Shown: positions 25,401 through 35,795 of the stretch, piece by piece
Layout of the letters: every line of letters starts with the position of its first letter
Position numbering within the stretch: position 1 is the first letter of the stretch
Assembly: GCA_013400975.1 (NCBI GenBank)
Contig: WBMZ01011555.1
Coordinates: forward strand, 62,001 to 126,000
DNA from: Atrichornis clamosus
Taxonomy: Eukaryota; Chordata; Aves; Passeriformes; Menuridae
Direction of reading: 5' to 3'
DNA length: 64,000 bases
Position numbers and translations under genes: made by a program
Notes under the pieces: generated by a model
Told to the model about the DNA's origin: nothing
Databases searched by the model: none
Seen by the model: only the letters and a program-made list of their open reading frames with translations

Positions 25401-26404
25401 GTGAGGGAGAGGCAAAGGTTAAATTGTGCTCTTTGGGTGAAGAAGAGTTAGGGATTGTGGATTTATGCCTTGTAAAACAGCAAAAATCAAAACGTATTTA
25501 TTTGCTGCTTGCTGGCTCATGTTGAAAATACTTGAAGGTCTAGTGAAAGACAATGATGATAGTAATAGACCAAGGGAATGTTTGTGATTTGAAATTATCT
25601 TTCTGTACCTAAGCATTTCAGCCTAGTTACTGTAGATCTGCCTACACTTCAATTTGTTTTTAATTTCATCATAGCTTAAAGGAAGAGGAAGTGTAACATG
25701 CTAAATGTAAAGGAATATAATCTTATATGCTGTAACACTTCCCCTTCTCCTGGATGCAAAGATAGGTGCAGTCTTCTTTCTTCATCGATTGTTCTCTACT
25801 TGAGATTATTTTTCTCACTTAATTTTTAAGTGCAGCTAAAGCAGTGCTGTTAGTAATCATTTTAATGAGTAATGTGTGTGAGAAGTTAAATCAATGTATT
25901 GGAGATGAAATCTTAATTGAAATAGTATTTAGTTATGGGAAATGAGAGTTTTATAATTTATTTGCTATTAAGATGTTGACTGTTTCACTGAAAGCAATTA
26001 TTTTGTGGTTTTAATCACAATATAAATGTGGCACTGAAGTTACATTTCTGCATTTTTCTGTTCTCCTTCTGTGGATATCCACCACCCTCAAATTTAAAAT
26101 GCCCATTTTAAAAGGCCAGTGCCAAAATGTTTGCATTCATTTTCTTTGTTCTTGAGATGTTTTTTTGGAACATCTATTGCAACACTAGGCTACTATGCTG
26201 TTTAAGATAGTTTTCTTGATTTATGTTAAACAAGCGGTAGGATAAGAATTATTACACATATTTAAAACCACTTTTTCTGAATTTCCCTAAGAAGAATGGA
26301 ACTCTTTTCATTTGGGTTGCAGGTTTTAAATACCATGCATATGACTCTGTACTTATGGTTGTGCTTAATCAAACAAAAGCATACAAATGGCATGTGTGTA
26401 CTTT
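22421..26404. other. Intergenic, no gene recognised
   Basis: AT-rich with A runs (22511-22522). 24670-25420 is somewhat GC-richer with overlapping short open frames on both strands, none recognisable. Confidence 0.5.
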
Positions 26405-26409
26405 TTGAA

Positions 26410-26483
26410 AATGTCCCTGACCGTGACAGGGGGTTGGACTTAAAGGTCTCTTCCAACCTAAACTATTCTATGATTCTATAAAT
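26410..26483 (+). mobile_element. Short CR1 3' tail
   Basis: About 70 bp of CR1 3' UTR, sense: CCCTGACCGTGACAGGGGGTTGGACT, then GGTCTCTTCCAACCTAAACTATTCTATGATTCTATAA. The ATTCTATG octamers mark the true 3' end. It is a heavily 5'-truncated insertion, the common CR1 form. Confidence 0.92.
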
Positions 26484-29400
26484 CTAAGGTATGAAGTACC
26501 CACAGGAAATTGCTTTGTGAATTCACAGTTAAGGTCTACATAAGCAATTTCACCAAAACATTGTTTTGTAAATCTACTATTTTGAAGATATGACTCTTAG
26601 GGTCCTTGAGCTCTTGCTGTTCTGTGTGCTTTTTTTTCAGTGGAGAACAGAACACCATAATAATTTTTATTTCCCTCTCCACACATGGGATAACTTTGAG
26701 CTCAGTAGGGTAAGTGCTCCTTCCAGAATTACATGGGAGCCATCAGCTTCCCTCAAGCACAGTGAATGAAGATTGGCCATCCACTAAGGCTAGGTTTTCA
26801 AAGCTCTTATGCACTCAAAATGGTATGTAGGCACACAAATCTGACATCAATCTCATATATTCCTGTCAGGGAAGTAGCTATAGCCAAGAGAAATACAGCA
26901 GATGAAGGATGTCAGCTATGTAAAATACATTATGAGTGTTTTTAACTTCCTTTGTGGTCTTGAACAACTGAATTTTGAAGAATCAAAATCTCTTCAGTAT
27001 TAAGTGTGAAGCCTCCCAGGTGAAAAATACAGAGATATTAGCTATTTATATGTTAATGTGGCAGATTTTTTCCTGCTCCTTCTGTCTGGACTTCAGCTTT
27101 AAGCATGAAAATTCTTTCTCATGTCCTTTTAGATGAATCACAGATTGTAGATACCTTGAGATTGAGTAGATGGCTTCCAGACTGGAAGTCAAGAGCTTGT
27201 GCTGAGTGCTTTTGCTCCTTTTACAGTGCCTGAGGTTTGGCATATTACTATGGAATCCAACTCAATAATTACACTCTTAAGAAGTTAGGGAACTGGTGAT
27301 TTACCCTGGGTGTGTTTTAGAGGTCTTTTACATTTGATTATCCTGTTATCTTGTACTTCTTAAACCTGGAGAGTAGAGAAAGATTTCCAGTGACCTTAGA
27401 CAGAGTTTAGGTGTTGAGCTGCTCAAATTAGTGCTCCTCTGGGTGCTTGTGTGGGTTTTGCTCTACAGTCCTGGAGAAATTTCAGTTAAGTACATATATA
27501 ACTTCTCTTGATCTTCCACTACTAGGTACCAGCAGAGCTGAGAGTTGAGATGTGATTTTACATTTAGGTACTTTAAATCTTTACCAAATTCAACCCATGA
27601 ATTATTTTTCTTTTTCCATTTTTTCAGCATGCCATCGCTTCCCATATTATATTTAATATTCGACATGTGATGATTTAATCAATATATTCACCTTTTATTT
27701 CTATAGACTTAACCAAACTGAAAGTTTTGTCTGGAAATTTTTCTATTTCTTGTCTTTGAAACCATTACTTCAGTGAGTAATCAGTTAAATAAAATATCTC
27801 AAGAGTAGATTTGTAAGAACTCAACTTCTAAGCGTGGAAAGTTAATCACTAACAGAAGTCTCAAGCAGTTTCTGAGAGATGGCCTTACTTTCCTACTGAC
27901 CACAGAACTATTCAGGTCCCTTAACAAGTAACCGATAGATTTAAAATATTTTTGAAAGACAGTGAATTATGAAGCCCTGTTCTTCTATTCATAGACTCAT
28001 CAAATATGACTGAAGAAGACAGAGACAGGGTTTTCCTTTGCAGAAGCAATTCTCATTTGTTCCAATTTATTAATAACAGTGATGTGAATCCCACAGTTTT
28101 GCTTAACTTTGGTCAATTTACTGTTTCTGAAGTGATGCCTAGCAGGTCTGAAATGACACTACTGAATCCTTTCTTCACCTCTGTGCATTTTTTTTTTAAA
28201 GACAGCCATCTTACTTTCAGCAGCAGAAGGTGTTTTTAACAGCAAATTTAAATCCTGTTGTTATGTTAGCTGTGACAGTACCAAGCAGATGAGAAATATC
28301 TGCAGGACTTAGTAAGTAATTCACTGTCTTTCAGTGTATTATCCCGTATCAATATCTCCTTTCTTTGACACCTAACCGGGTAATTTTCCCAGCTTTTCTT
28401 CGATATTCTCTTTTCCACTTTGCAGTTTTCATTTATTGTTTCTTTTATTTTCCTTGGGAGTACAGACAATCTGAGTTCATTTCTTTCCCTTCATGTTTTC
28501 TTTGGGTGGTTAAATATTTTTTATCATTTTTTATTGCCTGTGTGCTTTCCAAAACTTTTATACCTGTTTTTCATCTAGCATTTCACTCATGGAATAATTT
28601 CTTTACTTTTCAGAGGAATAGATTTTTATTGTTTATATTAAAGTACAAGAAAAATTCAGATTTTGAACTGTCTGAAACCAGCTTGTCTGGTTTTGTGTCA
28701 TTTGAGAAATCTCATTGTTGCTGCTTTTATTTTAATTTTTTTAATAGTACTTCTATGTGCCTTAGCATTCTAAACCCAGATATCAAATTAAAAATTCCAT
28801 TTTCTCACTATTCAAACTACTTGTTATTTTAGCTGTAATCTTCCACCTCTTTCACTGCTGGCAAGCTTCTGGATCTACACAGGGGTGAAATTAAGTTTTT
28901 AAATAGATGCTCCAAACTGCTCATGTAGAAAGAAGATGCCTTGGAATCCTGTAAGTACATTTAAACTACTTAAGTCAAATTTTCTCAGTAGTCACTCTAA
29001 TTGCATATATTTTAGTGTCAGGATGAAATTTCATAGGCTGGTAAAGAGCTTTAATGATTCCATAAACATCAGAATTCAAAGACATAAGATGCATTTGTTG
29101 CATATTTTGCAAAATGCAGTCAATTTGACAGATCAATTTATATTAAACTAAGGACCACAGCTATTTTCAGGGCAGAAGGACTTCCCAGAGAGAAAGGGAC
29201 TTGAGGACGGACTGTGCTTGTCTTGCTGGGGGGGACAGCAATGCTGCTTCTTGGAGCTAGTGCCACCAGCCGCAGCAGAGGAGCTGCTTCTGCACTTACT
29301 GTGTAATAAATGCATATTCTCTCCTCTGAGCTCATGCCTTTGCCATCATGCTAGGATGCTGCCTGCTGTGTTAATCCACCAGTAAAGAGACCTCAGGTCA

Positions 29401-29757
29401 TGCAGTAATATGTGCCTCTACCGTCTGCCAGTACCCCCAGGACTGGCTATTAATTTTCAAGTCGTTGAATTTTCACGTAATGTACTGCAGCTCTCTGAAG
29501 CATGGTGAGTTTCTTTAACCATTAAAGCAGCTGTAAGCTGTATATATAAAATAATAACCACATGATGATGTGTAAAGAAGACAAGACACTGCCTTACATC
29601 AAAATAACCACTGGATGGGGGATTATTTATATTTCTGTGCGGTGAGAACTTGACTCGAAGGTGGATGAGGATGACTATAAACCAGTTTGCTCCTTATGCC
29701 GAGAACTCGCTGCACAGATTACCACAGAGTGCCCCAGAGAGAGCTGTGAGCAGGGGC
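26484..29757. other. Intergenic and distal upstream region of GABRG1
   Basis: AT-rich with a T-rich stretch at 28370-28830 that yields a 155-codon hydrophobic but random-looking open frame. A TATA-like TATATAAA is at 29543-29550. GC rises from about 29160 toward the CpG island. No exon can be defended. Confidence 0.45.
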
Positions 29758-30495
29758 ATCTCCGGGCCCGGGCATTTGGTCTGGTGACAACCAGAAGCCG
29801 AGAGAAGAAATACGCGTCGCCTAAGCGCGGGTCCCGCCGGGACGTGCCGCCTGTCCTCACGGCCGGGGGAAAGGCTGCGAGCGCGGACCCTCCGGTCGCC
29901 GCCGCCGCCGCCGCCGCCGTGCTTTCCCTGTCTCGGGTTCAGGGGGGTGTGTGGGGGGTTCTGGGGGTGTGTGTTTGGCTACTTTCCCGCGTACGTCTCC
30001 TGAGAGAGATAGGAGGAGGGAGCAGCCGAGAGGAGACAAGAAAAAGAAGGAAAAAACCCCAAACCCCTGCGTTTCGCATGCCCTGCCGCATTTCACAGCG
30101 CAGCACCACGCATCGTCCGCTTGCCGCCCCGTCGCCCCCGGGGCGCTCCGCGGCCGCGCAGAGCCGCCTGCAGCCGCCGAGCCTGCGCCGCTCGCGTCTT
30201 GGGGGCGCGGAATTCCCGCGGCTGCCCTTGCGCGCCCAGCATGCCGCCTGCCTCCAGCACGGCTTTAGGGACTGCGGCTGGAGGGCTGTGCTCCCTCTCC
30301 TGGGGACGAACGAGGGGATGGTGGATGCCACCTTCCCCGCGGTTGGGGCCGCCCTCCCCAAAATCTCTATCGTGCCGGACGCAGAGCCGCGCAGTCCCCG
30401 CGGTTGTCCGTACACATCACCCGGCGCTTCTCCCGGCTGCGGGTCTCCGCTTGGCAGGGCCAAGCAGCTGCCTCTCGGAGAGCCGCCCTCTGAGT
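29758..30495 (+). promoter_or_regulatory. GABRG1: CpG island, left half: likely GABRG1 promoter or 5' UTR
   Basis: GC- and CpG-dense stretch standing out sharply from AT-rich flanks. It contains a GCC triplet run (29897-29919), NotI-like GCGGCCGC at about 30151 and many CGCG/CCGCGG steps. Its position 0.5-1.2 kb upstream of the GABRG1 start codon fits a CpG-island promoter. Long open frames cross it on several frames of both strands, as expected from GC-rich DNA with few stop codons; none shows a recognisable protein. The transcription start cannot be placed from sequence. A TATA-like TATATAAA lies further up at 29543-29550. Confidence 0.7.
29897..29919. repeat. GCC/CGG trinucleotide run in CpG island
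   Basis: About seven and a half uninterrupted CGC/GCC units in the upstream CpG island. Short, but of the class that can vary in length in 5' UTRs. Confidence 0.8.
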
Positions 30496-30591
30496 AGTTT
30501 CAAAAATAGAAAGATTTAAATATATATGTATAGCTTTAAACATATATTTAACGTTTTATATATTCTGCCTGTTTATATTTTTATGCATGTA

Positions 30592-30619
30592 TGTGTGTGT
30601 GTGTGTATATATATATATA
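30592..30619. repeat. (TG)n(TA)n microsatellite inside the CpG-island gap
   Basis: Eight TG dinucleotides followed directly by about six TA dinucleotides, within the AT-rich stretch 30496-30780 that splits the island. TG/TA compound runs are often length-variable. Confidence 0.85.
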
Positions 30620-30955
30620 ACGTCTATATCATTTCCCTCTTTGGAGAAAATACCAAATCAATGCCACCCTTTCTCTCAAGCATGTTTTCCCTTCTAGTAA
30701 AGGAGGCTCCACCTCTGCTAGGGATTGATTCGCCCAGCAGTTTTTAGGATAATTTATGAAGCAACCTGATGAGCCTATTGGGCGAGTTGCTCGGTCCTTG
30801 TAGAGTGGGTTTCTACCTGTTTGGGTGTTTTATTTTATTTTTTTCCCCCCTTCCCCTCCCTCTGCCCGTGTGCCGCGGGGCGGTGGGTTTGGCAGGGTCG
30901 CTATTCCCCAGCCTCTCCGGAGAAAACCCGGGGAAGGGAGAGCCTCTTCACGCTC

Positions 30956-31047
30956 ATGGATGCTTGGGGGGGCCCCGCGCCCCGCTGGATCCACCGCCGC
31001 GGGGCCCGGCTGCTGCTGCTGCTGCTGACCGTGCGGCTGGGGAGCGG
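30956..31047 (+). CDS. GABRG1: GABRG1 exon 1, coding part (signal peptide)
   Basis: First coding exon of the GABA-A receptor gamma-1 subunit, a ligand-gated chloride channel subunit of the Cys-loop family. Seen: the ATG at 30956 is the first in-frame ATG after an in-frame TGA at 30770. It opens 30 full codons: a short Arg/His-containing N-region followed by six consecutive Leu, all CTG (31010-31027), then TVRLGSG. This is a typical signal peptide. The exon ends two bases into codon 31 at a GTGAGT donor (31048-31053). The remaining base comes from exon 2, giving [12 protein letters not shown], which aligns with the LGNC-VDKADDED junction known for mammalian gamma-1. The peptide is about 31 residues, close to the mammalian length. 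Start context is mixed: C at -3, G at +4. The exon sits in a CpG island. Signal peptides diverge quickly, so the call rests mainly on the splice join to exon 2. Confidence 0.88.
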
Positions 31048-31142
31048 GTGAGTACAGCGGGGACCCCCGCACCTGCCCCCGGCCGGGACGCGGCTACCTG
31101 CGCATCGTGCCCCAGGCTGAGCTCGGGGGCTCCGGGCGCGCT

Positions 31143-31176
31143 GGGGGCGGGGGCAGGGGCAGGGGCAGGGGCAGGG
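31143..31176 (+). repeat. GGGGCA tandem array, G-quadruplex-prone
   Basis: Six successive runs of three to five G separated by one or two bases (GGGGGC, GGGGGCA, GGGGCA x3, GGG), 95 bp inside intron 1 of GABRG1. It satisfies the usual four-tract G-quadruplex pattern with very short loops on the transcribed-sense strand. Confidence 0.8.
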
Positions 31177-34100
31177 AAGGCGGCGTGTTGCACCGCCAAA
31201 CTTCAACCAGAAAAGGTGCCGGTGCTGCCGCTGTGGCTCCCGCGGGCGGCTGCGGGGGGAGCCGGGGCGGGCAAAGTAAAACTTCAGCCTCATCCCACTT
31301 GTTCGCTGGGCGGGTTGGTGAGACCAGGCTCGGCTCGGTGCTGGGAAAAGCGCGTCCCCGCCATGCCGGGGGCGGCTCGGCGCATCGAGCTGCCCGCCGC
31401 GGAGCCGCCCGTCCCCGCCGGCGGCTGCGGAGAGAGGGGGCAGGAGCGCGGCTGGCGCTGCCGCCCCTGCAGCTGGTGGTGCGGAGGCTCCGCTCCCGCG
31501 GCGGTGGGACCTGCTCGCTCTGCTGGGGCCGCCAGCAAGGCACCGGCTCCTGCCTCTGCAGCTCTCGGGAGGGGCATCGGGCTCACGCGTGGGACAGAGC
31601 AGGGCATCTGCTCAAGTCCCAGAAGTTGGAAACGTGCATTTTAAGGAAGAGTTAGAAAATTGAGCTGAAGGACTCTGAAGAAACAACAGTTTGGTACAGC
31701 TGTGTACATGTGTTATTAGTACCCATAACAACGAAAAGAGATCTAGTCATTCAACTCCATTAATAATGCAGAGCTAATGTGAACCATTCCACAGGTTATA
31801 CTCATAAAAATCACAAAACAGCACTGAAAGGGTATTTGACTGTTGCTCAGTGTGTCTTTTTAATGACAGACCAAGTTATCATTCTAAGAGAATATACAAA
31901 TGTGTAGTGTAAAGGCTGGCAAAAAAAAATAAAAGAAAGGGAAAAAGTCTATTAAACATTTTTTAAAGTTTCTCACACTCTACACCCATTCCCCCCATTG
32001 CATGATGATTTATCAGTTTCTGTGAGGTGTGTTGATCTCAATACATCTCTCATCTTCAGAAAGCCGCTGTGTTATCCTAGTCAAAAACACCACAAATTAT
32101 ACTTTTCTTAACCTGTGTCTTTTATAACCTTGATATATTATGGAAATATTTTTCAAAGGCAGTGATGAAAATTATACCAGTGCAGCTGTGCATCTTCAGA
32201 ATGCTTCCTAATGATCATAGTGTACCTCAGGTGTGAAAGAAATTATCAAGTGGTTTGAGAGAAAAGAATATGCATGCTAATTTATCAGTTCAAAGACCTA
32301 GTTACAAAGGAGGAGGACTAGCTAAAAAAATAATTTATTTTGCTTTGTTTGTCAAAATGTGATTGGGGTTTTAAGACTAGGTGTAGATTATTATGCATGC
32401 ATCTTATTAACATTAGCATTTATAAATAAGTTGGTAAGAACTCTTCAGTGAGAAAAAGAGGTAACTTGTTTTATTCTGTATTCCAGGACACCTTGGATAA
32501 AATTGAACCTTTGATATAAATATCCATATATCTGAATCAACTGTTTTCAGCCTTGCCTTTCATTCAGAAAGATTTTCATTCGCTCACCCCCCTCCTTTTT
32601 TTTTTAAGTGACCACAAATAGATATGTTTTGCACATCATGATTCTCTGGCATGTAGTGCTTTGCAGGTCAGGGGTGTTTGCAGGGAGCTCAGGACCTCTG
32701 GTGCTCTTTAAGGGTCTTCCACAAAGTAGGATGGAAATAATATTTTTTCTGCTTCTTTGGATGCCTCTGTAGTTTCAGCCCAAGATTTTCCCTGAAGTTC
32801 ACACTAAAACACGGAAGTAATGCTTTTCTTAAGACTAGACCAGCTTACACCAGTTCTGACTGTTTTTCTAAAACTATGTTGCAGGAGCCAGTCTGCCTTT
32901 TAAACACATACTTTTAAAAGGGTGCAAATTGCATCACTTTAAGTATGCATTTATGTACAAAGTACTCTGTGCTGAGTGTGAGTAAAGTTGCTTCAGCTAT
33001 AACAAATGGAGCTAAAGCCTAAGCAAGGACATTGGAAGTTGAGTCCAGCCAAGAGCTTATTCTTTTAAGGTGCTGCCCCAAAAGCTGTTGCATGACATTA
33101 CACCAAACTTCCCTCACCAAAAGAATTCAGTACACTTGAACTCTGTCCTATAAACCAGTTACTTACCACTAGTTTCTCACCTTCAGCACAAACTGACCAG
33201 AATGGCCAATGCACTTGATGTAACTTTATGAGTCAATATTTTGAAGAACCACTTTTGTCAATAGCAGACATCTCTTCTGTAGCAGAAATTAGGCTGTGAG
33301 CCTTTCTGTAAGGTGTGTTCAGGGAAAGAGTAGTTACCCAGCAGTCACTGGAGTCCTAAATGTTTGGCAAACCCATTATTCTTGTTGAACTCAAACAGAT
33401 AATTCATAGGCAGAGCATAAGATCTGACAATATAATTAATATTGTGCAGCATAACTGTAACATTTCTTCTAACTTATACTGCTTTAAACGTTATGTACTG
33501 GTCAGCATGCCTAACAGTATATTGCAAGCTTAACTTAATTTCGGTCATATCTTCCCTTTAATTTTGTAATCTGATGTTCTAAAAGCAATTATAAATGCTC
33601 TGTTGAAATGTAACTGTCAGCAGATACAAATGTCAACTAATATTTTCTTTTTCATTTCAAATCATCTGTTAGGAAAATATATAATACAGCCTACGTTTTC
33701 TTCTCATATAAATTCCTGGATCAGAGTTAAGCCTGTCATAACAGCGTTGGTTTCTTAGTGCTTGATAATAGTGATTTACTTTTTCATTTGAACATCTGTG
33801 ATGTTTATTCATTATTATCCTCACTCTTATGTGCTTTGTTCATGATATGACAGTGAAGAATTTGGTATTCAGCAGTCCCAGTGGTTTAAAATAGAGTTTA
33901 TTTTATTAAAAGTTAGTTAATATATTCTTTTGTCAGTGTAAAGTTCAAAGAGACATAAATATTGAGAAATACTTTTATTCTTTGCACATAATCTTCTTAC
34001 AATGGTTTCAAGAAAACCTTCAAACTATGTCTATCTATTAAAAAAAATACTGTCAGCAAATTGAACCAAATTTTCATTTACTTTTAACTTTCTGTTTGTT

Positions 34101-35763
34101 AAATATGTCTGATGCTGGAAAGAGCACCCTTGGTACCAATTCAAGTCTTTCTGAGCTGGACAGAAGGGGTTACAGGTGAGCACTTGTTGACCTTGTTCAA
34201 CCTTTTTTTCTGAATACGTAAGTGTGTCCACAGAATAGATTACAAGGGGCTTGGGGGAATAGGTATTTTTTTTTGAAAATGTAGAGGAATTGTATTAATC
34301 TGGGTCAAACAGAATATCTGGTATGTAGGACCACTTAAATGGACTAGGTATATGCACTATTTGAAAGTGAGTTGCTTTGGTTTGGGCTATGATATATAAA
34401 TAAACTAAAAGATTCATGTATGTTGAACTCATAGAAAACAAAAGGTATCTCAAAACCCATTTTTGTAGTACCATTTATGAGAGTAGTAGTACTTTTTGAA
34501 TTACCTGCAAAACTCTTACTTGCACTACATGTTGAATTAATTGTGTGCTTGAGTAAAATAACGATACCATAACTTATTTGGTAAAGAGCAGCAGAGACAA
34601 GTGCTAATTATAAATGACTGTAACACACTGATAGGAACATTTCAAGGGGTGGTGGATGGCAATGACATTAACTTTTATTTCTTAACAATTTCTCTGAATA
34701 GTAATAATTTGTACAGAGTAATTCAGATGCAATTGGATTAGTCTGAAGATGACACTGAAGTCCTGATTTTGAATTTTTACATATGCAAACATTTTTAATA
34801 AGACTTAAAATAGTGTGGCAAGTTCAGTGGCCTACAGGCCTGTGTAAACACTTGATTCTCTCTATATGAACTTAGAATGGTAAATCATGCAGCAACACTG
34901 AACTAAGGGAGGTAACTAGAGAGACTAGGAACGTCATTAGGAGTTCATCAGAACAGAACGTATTTCAAAGAAGAGGGAAATTTCAGTGATATGGCTACAT
35001 GGAAATAACTAATTTCTGAAATGTGCATTAATTGATGGATGTTTCAGTCAGTAGGATCTGTTGAGATAATCCAGTCTTATATAAAAATATATAAGAGAAT
35101 AAACAAAACTGTAGAATTAACCCTGGCTTCTGTATCAGGTTTGCTCCTTCAGTTTAGCTAAGTCCCTGCATACAGCCTTGATGAGGAGGAAACCTATGAA
35201 GTATTGCACAGTATTTCTAGCCTGAGGTTTCTCTCGCTTCCAGCCAGTGGATCTCCTGTTTTCTTCTGCTAGCAGAAAAAGTCTGTTTTTTTCCCTAGTT
35301 CCACCTGCTACACCTGGCTCAACCACTGTATCCCATGCCCAACTCTCTGTGGGGAAATCCAGGCCTTGGTTGATACTTCTGGTTCTGCAGGGTAGCCTCA
35401 AAGTGCAGACTAATGGCTGCAGCTGCTCTTCAGGAGCACAGTGTGGTCTGCATCCATCTGCTCTTCAATAAGGAAATCAGTCATCAAAACTTTTCCCTGT
35501 TCTGACTGCCTCTGTCAAGTTTGGCCTTGACAAGAACTCAGAGCACCTCAAAGAATCCTGAAAATTCCAAAAGGAATCAGCATTTTGGTCAGAAAATCTG
35601 GTGCATTTTACTTTCTGGCCTAGTCTTTCATAATATGTTGTAACAACCTCCTCACCTCTTGGAGACAGGAGGCTGCAGTGCACTGCCGAGGAGTTGTTGC
35701 AGGATGAGTGATCTAGTCCAAAATGAAAGTTCTATGCACATATGTCACAACTGGAGAGTGCAG

Positions 35764-35795
35764 TTTCCACTCTATGCAGAGTGGAAATTTCCACT
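35764..35795. repeat. Alternating inverted repeats of TTTCCACT
   Basis: TTTCCACTCT (35764-35773), loop ATGC, then its exact complement AGAGTGGAAA (35778-35787), directly followed by another TTTCCACT (35788-35795). The last two form a 14-bp perfect palindrome GTGGAAATTTCCAC at 35781-35794. Confidence 0.8.

Larger units (their letters stand above)
30855..31610 (+). promoter_or_regulatory. GABRG1: CpG island, right half: around GABRG1 exon 1 and start of intron 1
   Basis: Second CpG-dense block, covering the end of the 5' UTR, coding exon 1 and about 560 bp of intron 1. It includes CCGCGGGG-type runs, a C-rich tract before exon 1 (30842-30864), and a GGGGCA array just inside the intron (31143-31176). 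CpG density falls abruptly after about 31610. Open frames running through here on both strands are composition artefacts. Unmethylated islands that extend over the first exon are usual for developmentally regulated neuronal genes; that assignment is inference. Confidence 0.7.

Noticed and set aside
28365..28832. 155-codon hydrophobic open frame as a membrane protein
   Set aside because: It is Phe/Leu/Ser-rich because the DNA is T-rich; no recognisable family, splice context or codon pattern.
30091..30118. REST/NRSF (RE1) site at CAGCACCACG in the CpG island
   Set aside because: The left half-site fits, but the right half (GGACAG) is absent.
29661..30519. Long open frames (up to 278 codons) on both strands in the left CpG island
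   Set aside because: GC-rich DNA has few stops; the frames overlap each other on both strands, are Pro/Arg/Ala-rich, and show no domain. Best read as promoter/5' UTR composition.
30821..30955. N-terminal extension of GABRG1 exon 1 upstream of 30956
   Set aside because: The in-frame region 30773-30955 is open but begins with no ATG. Codon 30821 is TTG, and a stop lies at 30770.
30769..31655. Frames of 149-291 codons around exon 1 in other frames and on the minus strand
   Set aside because: They cross the exon 1 donor and intron and lack domains. Only the frame starting at 30956 joins to the real exon 2.
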